Assembly (NCBI GenBank): GCA_023253615.1
Contig: JALRFZ010000791.1
Span: 1 to 15,459, forward strand
Direction of reading: 5' to 3'
Source: Verrucomicrobiales bacterium
GTDB taxonomy: Bacteria; Verrucomicrobiota; Verrucomicrobiia; Verrucomicrobiales; DEV007
DNA: 15,459 nt
Both the position numbers and the translations under genes were made by a program. A model generated the notes under the pieces. It was not told the DNA's origin. It searched no databases and was given only the letters and a program-made list of their open reading frames with translations. Shown here piece after piece: positions 7,421 through 13,321 of the stretch. Numbering within the stretch: position 1 is the first letter of the stretch; each line of letters opens with the position of its first letter.

Positions 7421-8161
7421 TCAACCCCGCTTCCGATACGCCGCGGGCGTCAGTCCCATGTGACGGCGGAAGTGCTGGGTGAAGGCGCTCTGGTCGCAGA
7501 AGCCGAAGTCGAGGGCGATCTCGGCGATGGGTTTGTCGCCCGAACGCAGCACCTCGCAGGCGGCCTGGATGCGGGTCTTGATGAGGAAGGTGCGGGGATT
7601 GGTGCCGAAGACTTCGCGGAAGCGGCGGTTGAACTGGCGCACCGACATGCCGGTGCGTTTGGCGAGGTCGGTGAGGTTGACGGGATCGTGGAAATGTTCG
7701 CGCAGGTAGGTGACGGCCCGGTCGATCTGCTGGTGGGGGACAAAGGCGGTCTTGCGTCCCGTGTAGCTCTGCACCGTGCCCATCACGCCGATGACGGAGC
7801 CGTTGCGGCCGAGGACGGGGAACTTGTTCGTGAAATACCAGTCGGGCAGTCCCTGACGGTTGAAGAAAAGCTCGACGATCTTCAGCTTCGGCTTGCCCGT
7901 GGCGAGGACCTGCTCGTCGTCGTCGCGGAACTTGCGGGCCAGTTGTTCGGGAAAGAGCTCGAAGTCGTTTCTGCCGATCACGTCGCCTTCGCTCTTCGCC
8001 CCGAGCCGCTCCCAGAAAGCCCGGTTTGCGGCGACGAGGCGGAAGTCGCGGTTCTTGGCAAAAAACGAGACCCCGGGAAGATGATCAAAGAGCACCTCGA
8101 AATGGCTCGAGGGTGATATTTGGAGCAGGAACTCGGACTTGAGGGTTTCCGCGGGAGTCAT
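7421..8161 (-). CDS. PAS-domain AraC-family transcriptional regulator
   Basis: A 246-residue cytoplasmic DNA-binding regulator. Residues 21-135 form a PAS domain: FDHLPGVSFFAKNRDFRLVA, then GRNDFELFPEQLARKF and VLGRNGSVIGVMGTVQ, the usual small-ligand or redox sensor fold. Residues about 147-245 are a complete AraC/XylS DNA-binding domain, with helix-turn-helix 1 around VNLTDLAKRTGMSVRQFNRR and helix-turn-helix 2 around KPIAEIALDFGFCDQSAF, ending in the signature FRRHMGLTPAAYRKR. I chose the Met at 8161 rather than 8206, because the extra 15 residues would be encoded by an 8-base repeat. No Shine-Dalgarno is seen. It lies 104 bases downstream of the FAD oxidoreductase on the same strand and is convergent with the sulfatase gene (23-base gap). 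Either neighbour could be a target. The ligand is unknown. Confidence 0.92.
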   Translation of the reverse strand: MTPAETLKSEFLLQISPSSHFEVLFDHLPGVSFFAKNRDFRLVAANRAFWERLGAKSEGDVIGRNDFELFPEQLARKFRDDDEQVLATGKPKLKIVELFFNRQGLPDWYFTNKFPVLGRNGSVIGVMGTVQSYTGRKTAFVPHQQIDRAVTYLREHFHDPVNLTDLAKRTGMSVRQFNRRFREVFGTNPRTFLIKTRIQAACEVLRSGDKPIAEIALDFGFCDQSAFTQHFRRHMGLTPAAYRKRG

Positions 8162-8165
8162 GCGG

Positions 8166-8254
8166 TGGAGTGATGGAGTAGCGGAGTATTGGAGGAACGG
8201 GAACACGAAGGGCGATCAAAGATCAACTCCCGTAATTCCAAACTCCATCACTCC
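8166..8254. repeat. Short repeat cluster: four 8-base GGAG units facing an inverted CTCC copy
   Basis: On the + strand GGAG recurs every 8 bases at 8167, 8175, 8183 and 8191. At 8242-8254 the sequence actccatcactcc is the exact reverse complement of 8167-8179, a perfect 13-base inverted repeat with 62 bases between the arms. It lies between the end of the FAD oxidoreductase gene and the start of the regulator gene. It could fold in the shared transcript, bind a protein, or be an intergenic repeat of this genome. There is no T-run, so it is not a typical terminator. Confidence 0.65.
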
Positions 8255-8265
8255 GGATCCCCCCG

Positions 8266-10569
8266 TCACTTCTGCAGGATCACCTGCACCGCGTCGATGT
8301 GGGCGTTGCCATCCGCGCCGACGTTGCTGACGACGACGGCCCCGGGCTTGCCGGCCTCGAAGCGGTAGACGCCGAGGCCGTAGAAGCCTTTCGCGAGGGG
8401 AGGGGCGATGCGCTGGTTCACCGGAATGGTCTTTTCGCCATCCACGGAGATCACGGTGACCGGGGTCTTGGACGAGCGGTTCTCGTGGGCCTGGTGGGAG
8501 ATGCGCACCTCGTAGTCGCCGCTCTCGGGCACGGTGAACTCGAAACGGGCGGTCGCCGCCTTGTCGGAGCCGGCGGCGGCCGGGCTGGCGTAGTGGTAGC
8601 CGTTCTCGACATGCTGCTTCAGGCCTTCGCCATGGGTCCAGGTGCCGGTGAGTTTGGCTTCGGCGTCATCGATGACGATGCCGTCGAGCTGGTTGCGGGG
8701 CACCCACTCCATCTCGGGCTCGCCGAGTTCGGGGAGGCTGGGATCGACGGCGAACCCGCCATCGAGACTGGTCCGGCGCATGTTGCCGGGCAGGCGCATC
8801 AGCTCGACGAGCTCATCGAGGTGCTGGTAGTAGACTTCGCGCGGCGTCACGTCGTGCTTCGCACAGATCGCGGCGGCCTTGCCGACGACGACACCCATCA
8901 TGCCGCAGGTCTTCATCACGCGGATGGTGCCGAGGGCCTCGTGGGTGACGCTGACGTTCCGCCCGGCCATGAAGAGGTTCTCGATGTTGCGCGAGTAGAA
9001 GCAGCGGTAGGGCACGGCGTAGCCCTTCTTGCGGTCGACGCCCTTGCCGTGGACGGCGATGGAAATGAAGGGGTTCTCGGGGAACTTCTTCTCGTACTGC
9101 TCGGCGGGGTAGTGGAGGTCGATCGACCAGGTCGTGAGCACGCAGCCGTCCGGGAACGGCTTTTTCGTGACGATGTCCTCTTCGGTGAGGATGACGTCGC
9201 CGAGGAGCTGCAGGGTCTCGCGGGTGCCGCCGATATAGGCCATCCAGGTGAGGTGGGCGTTCTTGTGGCCCTGCATCGCGGGGTCGTAGCGGTCGTAGAC
9301 TCCCTTGTTCTTGATCGCGTTCCAGGCGCCGAAGCCGGCGAGATGGTTCCAGTCGCGGATCTCCTCGAGGTCGAGCAGGGGATGTTTGTCATAACCGCTC
9401 TCCCAGAACCATTCGGCGTGGAATTTCTTGGGGTAGGGGAAATCGCCCTCTTCCATATTCAAGGCCCAGGGGGTCTCGGGGAAACTCTGGGGAGTTTCGG
9501 CGTTCTCCCAGGTCCACATGTTCGACATGCCCATGCGGCCGCCGTCGATCATCTCATGGTCGGCACCGGCCATCAGACCGATGGTGCCGTGCCCGGTGGC
9601 GTCACAGAAGGTCCGGGCGGTGAAGCGGCGCAAGGCCCCGGTGCGGGTGTCGAAGGCGTGGACGGCCCCGATCTTCGTCGGCGACTCCATTTCCACCTTG
9701 TAGGCGTGATGGTTGAGGAAAAGCCCGATGTTTTTCTCGGCGGTGACGATGTTGTGTTTCTTCCCGTCTTCGAATTCCTCGTAGCTGCCGGGGGAGCGCG
9801 AGGCATCGTCCTCGAATTCGCGGACAATGTCGCCGACGGGATAGAGGCCCGGGGGGGTGTTGCCCATCGCCCAGACGCGCACCTCGGAGGATCCGTTGCC
9901 ACCGAGGACGGGACGGTTCTGGATGAGGGCGACCTTCAGCCCCATTCTCGCAGCGGAGATCGCCCCGCAGGCTCCGGAGTAACCTCCGCCGACAAACACG
10001 ATATCGAAGGGGCCCTCGGTCGTGGCTTCTTCCGGAATCCCGAGCATGGTGCGGCGCCAGGCGGGCAGCACCTCGCTGGAATTGTCAGGGACGAAGGCGG
10101 GGTCTTTTGAAAAGAGGATCGCATCGCAGCGGCCGTTGAAACCGGTGAGGTCGGAAAGGGCGACGGTCGTCTTGACCTCGGAGATGTTCACGGTGCCCCC
10201 GTCTTCCCAATGCCATTTGTCGCCGACCTTGCCGAACTCGTGGGCGACGGGCTGCCCGCCCACCTTGACCTGGAAGCGTCCCGGAGCGGCCTTGGCATCG
10301 ACGGTGTCGCCGAATTTCTCCACCCAGTTCTTGGTGCGCACCCAGATCTTGTATTCGCCGGTGGCGGGAAAGGTGACCTCGGTGGTCGCGTCCGCGACAG
10401 GTTTGCCGAGCCCGTGGGCAAGGAGGTAGGGGGATCCCATCACCTCGATGAACTGGGTGTCGAGGTGCCAGCCGCCGGGTTGCGTGAACGATTCCGCCTC
10501 GACCAGCACTTGCTGTGCGGAGAGCGAGAGAGGCAGGGCCAGGGCCGCGAGAAACAGGGGGGATTTCAT
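8266..10569 (-). CDS. Exported FAD-dependent oxidoreductase with N- and C-terminal beta-rich domains
   Basis: A 767-residue secreted flavoprotein. The start chosen gives MKSPLFLAALALPLSLSAQQ, a Sec signal; the open frame upstream to 10665 has no such feature. Residues about 20-165 look like a beta-sandwich (VLVEAESF, TGEYKIWVRTKNW). Residues about 187-600 are an FAD_oxidored-type domain (PF12831-like) with dinucleotide motif GGGYSGACG at 194, then RPVLGGNGSSEVRVWAMG, the conserved CDATGHGTIG, and the closing motif NLFMAGRNVSVTHEALGT. The C-terminal 140 residues form a second beta-rich domain (YEVRISHQAHEN, YGLGVYRFEAGKPGAVVVSN, HIDAVQVILQK) like the xanthan-lyase/golvesin C-terminal module. 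Related proteins are abundant in PVC and Bacteroidetes polysaccharide regions; the reaction is usually unknown. FAD loading of a Sec-exported enzyme would have to occur after transport. The regulator gene lies 104 bases downstream. Confidence 0.87.
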   Translation of the reverse strand: MKSPLFLAALALPLSLSAQQVLVEAESFTQPGGWHLDTQFIEVMGSPYLLAHGLGKPVADATTEVTFPATGEYKIWVRTKNWVEKFGDTVDAKAAPGRFQVKVGGQPVAHEFGKVGDKWHWEDGGTVNISEVKTTVALSDLTGFNGRCDAILFSKDPAFVPDNSSEVLPAWRRTMLGIPEEATTEGPFDIVFVGGGYSGACGAISAARMGLKVALIQNRPVLGGNGSSEVRVWAMGNTPPGLYPVGDIVREFEDDASRSPGSYEEFEDGKKHNIVTAEKNIGLFLNHHAYKVEMESPTKIGAVHAFDTRTGALRRFTARTFCDATGHGTIGLMAGADHEMIDGGRMGMSNMWTWENAETPQSFPETPWALNMEEGDFPYPKKFHAEWFWESGYDKHPLLDLEEIRDWNHLAGFGAWNAIKNKGVYDRYDPAMQGHKNAHLTWMAYIGGTRETLQLLGDVILTEEDIVTKKPFPDGCVLTTWSIDLHYPAEQYEKKFPENPFISIAVHGKGVDRKKGYAVPYRCFYSRNIENLFMAGRNVSVTHEALGTIRVMKTCGMMGVVVGKAAAICAKHDVTPREVYYQHLDELVELMRLPGNMRRTSLDGGFAVDPSLPELGEPEMEWVPRNQLDGIVIDDAEAKLTGTWTHGEGLKQHVENGYHYASPAAAGSDKAATARFEFTVPESGDYEVRISHQAHENRSSKTPVTVISVDGEKTIPVNQRIAPPLAKGFYGLGVYRFEAGKPGAVVVSNVGADGNAHIDAVQVILQK

Positions 10570-10690
10570 CCTCCCAATGTGGGGTGTCGTTGGGAAAATT
10601 CCACCATCGATTCCGCGCGCTTGCGGCAAACGAGTCGTGTCCAGTTTTCCGCGAACAGGAATCACGGTTGTAAGGTGGAGGGAAGATTCT

Positions 10691-10750
10691 TCTAAAAATT
10701 ATTTGAATTTTTAAAAAATAATTACAAATTTTAAGAATTATTTTAAATCT
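10691..10750. promoter_or_regulatory. Extremely A+T-rich island in the divergent promoter region
   Basis: 55 of these 60 bases are A or T, against about 35% A+T in the window. It lies in the 191-base spacer between the divergent FAD oxidoreductase (-) and the C25-like remnant (+). Inside is a 9-base inverted repeat, aaaataatt at 10715-10723 and aattatttt at 10736-10744, with 12 bases between the arms; aaaaattattt at 10694 resembles the second arm. Such islands often act as UP elements, nucleoid-protein sites or promoters. I see no clear -35/-10 pair at standard spacing, so the role is inferred from base composition and position. Confidence 0.5.
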
Positions 10751-10760
10751 GCGAATCATT

Positions 10761-11570
10761 TTGGATAATTCCATAAAAGGCGCGTGCAAGCTTGCCTTCC
10801 TGCTGGTCCTGTCGGGGGCGATCGGGGACGTGATGGCTTATACCGAAGGGGAGGTGCGCAGTGCCGCGGTGGAAATGCGGGCAACGGTCTCGGCCGCCGT
10901 GCCACGCGTGACCTTGCAGTGGAACGCGAGTCCTTATCCGGTCACGAACCAGACGGTCTCCCGCCGTCTTCCCGGTGCGGCCGACTGGGAATTCACAAGC
11001 TCGCTTTCACCCACCGCCGTGAGTTGGGCGGACACGACCGCCGCGCACCAGACCCTGTATGAATACCGCGTCGAGAGGGTTCACAATTCTCCGCTCGGTG
11101 CCGTCGCGGAAGGTTGGATCTGGGCGGGGGCGGAGGTGTCGGCGGTCGAGGACCGTGGGAGGCTCATTCTGGCCGTGGACGCGACGATGGCCGGGCCCTT
11201 GGCGGATGAACTGCACCGGCTCGTGAGCGACCTCACCGGAGATGGTTGGGAAGTGGTGCGAACCGATATCTCCAGAGCCGCGACTCCGATCCAGGCACGG
11301 GATGCGATCCGGGGCTGGTATGCGGTCGATCCCGGCCGGACCCGCGCGGTGTTGTTGTTCGGTCATCTCCCGGTTCCCTACTCGGGGATCGTCTGTCCCG
11401 ACGGTCACTGGGATCCGCCTCCGATGGCCCACCACCGCGGGGCCTGGCCGGTTTATCTCAACAGCCCGATCCAGCCCGAGCAGATCACCACCGTGTTTGA
11501 GTGGGCGACCGGAGGGGACGCTGCGGCGGCCGTGGGAGTCGCCTTTGCCGCGCGAGAGCGATTCAGCTGA
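10761..11570 (+). pseudogene. Probable truncated remnant of a large C25-like (gingipain-type) secreted protein
   Basis: The 269 residues start at TTG, the only start that keeps the Sec-like signal KLAFLLVLSGAIGDVMA. There is no Shine-Dalgarno; the A+T island lies just upstream. Residues about 45-125 look like a fibronectin-III-type domain (RVTLQWNASPYPVTNQTVSR). Residues about 130-235 look like the N-terminal part of the C25-like peptidase domain of large PVC secreted proteins: RGRLILAVDATMAGPLADEL, LTGDGWEVVRTDISR, RAVLLFGHLPVPYSG, PDGH and HRGAWP. From memory of that family, an aspartate- and tyrosine-rich stretch should follow HRGAWP, then the catalytic His and Cys. Here the protein switches to an unrelated tail and stops about 40 residues later. 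No other + frame resumes the domain. It is therefore likely a deletion remnant without peptidase activity, although a short functional secreted protein is possible. It converges on the lipoprotein gene with an 8-base gap. Confidence 0.55.
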
Positions 11571-11578
11571 GGGATGCC

Positions 11579-11977
11579 TCAGCGGCGGTGCACCTCCAAA
11601 TCGACGATCTTGTAAGTGCCTCCGACATCCTGGAAATAAACGCGCGCCCAGCCGCCGTTGAACTGCATCAACATCTTGTCGTCGTAGTAGGGGATGTTGC
11701 CGCGGTGCGGAAGATCCCAGTTGAGTTTGGCCACCGCCTGCGGAGTCGCCAACTGCAGCGCCATGTTCCGATCGAGCCGGATGTAGGCCGTGAGAAAACG
11801 CAGGGCGACATCGTGTTTCGTCAGCGGGGTGAGAGCGGTGGGTTGGCTTCCGGATCGGGAGGAACCGGTGCTGCCAAGGCCCGAGGAGAGACCGGTCGAG
11901 GTGGTCTCCACGCAAGAGCTGAGAAAAGTCGCGGTGAGGCAAAAGAGGATCGCTAGGAAACGCAGGGGCGTGTTCAT
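11579..11977 (-). CDS. Small predicted lipoprotein, function unknown
   Basis: 132 residues. The start is set by the signal MNTPLRFLAILFCLTATF followed by lipobox LSSC, giving a lipidated Cys22. The longer open frame upstream to 12229 runs through the divergent promoter region and into the exported cyclophilin gene, so it is not used. After a Ser/Gly/Thr-rich tether (about 25-45), a compact domain (about 50-132) contains LTKHDVALRFLTAYIRLDRN, then PHRGNIPYYDDKMLMQFNGG and YFQDVGGTYKIVDLEVHRR. That resembles small NTF2-like or accumulation-associated folds, but I recognise no family. The protein should sit on the inner or outer membrane facing the periplasm. The 20 bases before the ATG contain 16 pyrimidines and no Shine-Dalgarno. 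It is divergent from the cyclophilin pair. Confidence 0.75.
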   Translation of the reverse strand: MNTPLRFLAILFCLTATFLSSCVETTSTGLSSGLGSTGSSRSGSQPTALTPLTKHDVALRFLTAYIRLDRNMALQLATPQAVAKLNWDLPHRGNIPYYDDKMLMQFNGGWARVYFQDVGGTYKIVDLEVHRR

Positions 11978-12140
11978 GGGGGAGAGGGATGATTCGATCC
12001 TAAACCATTTCCCTTGGCAGGTCCAATCTTCCGATGTTCCCGAGTGACGCGTCTCGCACCGTTCGTGGGTTGACTTACCCCCGTCCTTCGCGGACCTTCG
12101 GCGCGCTCTTGTGGAGCGAATTTCAGTCCCACCCCATCGC

Positions 12141-12707
12141 ATGAAAACTCCCGCCCGTCTCTTCATCACCGCCCTCGTTTTCGCCGGATCGCTTCTCTCC
12201 GCGCAAGCCGGTCCCAAAGTCCTCGTCAAGACCAGTCAAGGCGACATCACGATCGAGTTGAACGAGGAAAAAGCCCCCGGGACGGTGAAGAACTTCCTCG
12301 CCTACGTGAACGAGGGCTTTTTCGACAACACCGTCTTTCACCGGGTCATCCAGGATTTCATGATCCAAGGAGGCGGCTTTGCCCTTAAGGAAGACGGCAC
12401 GATCGAGCAGAAGGAAACGAAAGCTCCGATCCAGAACGAGGCCAAGAATGGTCTGAAAAACAAGAAGGGCACCATCGCAATGGCCCGCACCCCTGACCCG
12501 CACAGCGCCACGGCCCAGTTTTTCATCAATCACAAGGACAACGACTTCCTCGACTTCCCCTCTTCCGATGGATGGGGTTACGCCGTCTTCGGCGAAGTGG
12601 TGGCCGGTATCGAGGTCGTCGATAAAATTGCGGCCGTGGCTACCGGGCCGCAGAACGTGCCGAACGAAAACGTCGTCATCCAGTCGATCAAGGTCGTCAC
12701 CGAATAA
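12141..12707 (+). CDS. ppiA: Periplasmic peptidyl-prolyl cis-trans isomerase (cyclophilin, PpiA type)
   Basis: An exported folding catalyst of 188 residues that isomerises Xaa-Pro bonds in envelope proteins. The start is chosen for the Sec signal [20 protein letters not shown] with an AQA cleavage site; the frame is open ten codons further upstream, but that part has no signal character. The cyclophilin core is complete: [16 protein letters not shown] carries the catalytic Arg68, Phe73 and Gln76, followed by [20 protein letters not shown] and [18 protein letters not shown]. The sequence closely follows E. coli PpiA and lacks the eukaryotic GEKG insertion and the Trp of the cyclosporin pocket. 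The second cyclophilin gene starts 27 bases downstream, so the two probably form an operon ending at the terminator at 13270. The leader is C-rich (15 of 20 pyrimidines) without a Shine-Dalgarno. Confidence 0.93.
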   Translation: MKTPARLFITALVFAGSLLSAQAGPKVLVKTSQGDITIELNEEKAPGTVKNFLAYVNEGFFDNTVFHRVIQDFMIQGGGFALKEDGTIEQKETKAPIQNEAKNGLKNKKGTIAMARTPDPHSATAQFFINHKDNDFLDFPSSDGWGYAVFGEVVAGIEVVDKIAAVATGPQNVPNENVVIQSIKVVTE

Positions 12708-12734
12708 TTTCCAACACCCGCTTCCCACCCCTTT

Positions 12735-13244
12735 ATGAGTGATACCCCCGCAGCCCTCCCCCGCGTCTTTTTCGACATGACCGCCGGAGGCGAACCACTG
12801 GGCCGGATTGTGATCGAACTGCGTTCCGACGTGGTTCCCAAGACGGCGGAAAATTTCCGGGCGATCTGCACCGGTGAAAAAGGACTCAGCTACAAAGGCA
12901 GCCCCTTCCACCGCGTCATCCCCGACTTCATGTGCCAGGGTGGCGACATCACCCGCGGCGACGGCACCGGCGGCCAGTCGATCTACGGCCGCCGCTTCGA
13001 GGATGAGAATTTCCAGCTCAAGCACACCGAGCCCGGCATCCTCAGCATGGCCAACGCCGGCCCGAACACGAACGGCTCGCAGTTCTTCATCACCACGGCG
13101 GTGACGGAGTGGCTCGACGGGGCGCACGTCGTCTTTGGCAAGGTCGTCGAGGGATTGGATGTCGTGAAAACGATCGAAGGTCTCGGCAGCCGCAGCGGCC
13201 GCACTTCCAAGGAGATCATCGTCGCCGATTGCGGCCAGCTCTGA
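12735..13244 (+). CDS. Cytoplasmic eukaryote-type cyclophilin (peptidyl-prolyl isomerase)
   Basis: 169 residues with no signal peptide. The sequence is remarkably like eukaryotic cyclophilin [96 protein letters not shown] and the C-terminal ADCGQL. With an offset of +5, human active-site residues Arg55, Phe60, Gln63, Ala101, Asn102, Gln111, Phe113, Trp121, Leu122 and His126 are all present (Arg60, Phe65, Gln68, Ala106, Asn107, Gln116, Phe118, Trp126, Leu127, His131). Trp121 confers high cyclosporin A affinity in eukaryotes, so binding is expected. The GEKG insertion is absent from E. coli PpiA and PpiB. It is transcribed with the exported cyclophilin 27 bases upstream and ends just before a strong terminator. 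The start has a very C/T-rich leader (17 of 20). Confidence 0.95.
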   Translation: MSDTPAALPRVFFDMTAGGEPLGRIVIELRSDVVPKTAENFRAICTGEKGLSYKGSPFHRVIPDFMCQGGDITRGDGTGGQSIYGRRFEDENFQLKHTEPGILSMANAGPNTNGSQFFITTAVTEWLDGAHVVFGKVVEGLDVVKTIEGLGSRSGRTSKEIIVADCGQL

Positions 13245-13269
13245 TCGATTCTCCACCAACGAATTCACG

Positions 13270-13308
13270 AAAGCCGCCCCGGACGATCGCGCCGCGGGCG
13301 GCTTTTTT
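13270..13308 (+). terminator. Rho-independent terminator after the cyclophilin pair
   Basis: Left arm aaagccgccc (13270-13279) pairs perfectly with gggcggcttt (13296-13305), a 10-base stem with a GC-rich core, followed by a run of six T at 13303-13308. The 16-base loop may pair further (cgg with ccg). It lies 26 bases after the stop of the second cyclophilin gene and its T-run ends 13 bases before the next start codon at 13322. It is the only convincing intrinsic terminator I see in the window. Confidence 0.9.
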
Positions 13309-13321
13309 CTGGAACCCGTCC

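Noticed and set aside
8299..10110. A 603-codon open frame on the + strand.
   Set aside because: It is antisense to the FAD oxidoreductase, is rich in Gly, Val, Asp and Ala without pattern, and contains no motifs.
12070..12098. TTGACT followed after 17 bases by GACCTT, a possible promoter for the cyclophilin pair.
   Set aside because: The -10 half does not resemble TATAAT; one good hexamer is expected by chance.
12123..13268. A 381-codon minus-strand open frame across both cyclophilins.
   Set aside because: It is antisense to two unmistakable cyclophilin genes.
13109..13321. An upstream extension of the phytoene-desaturase-like frame.
   Set aside because: It overlaps the cyclophilin gene and the terminator, and the dinucleotide fold begins only at the Met at 13322.
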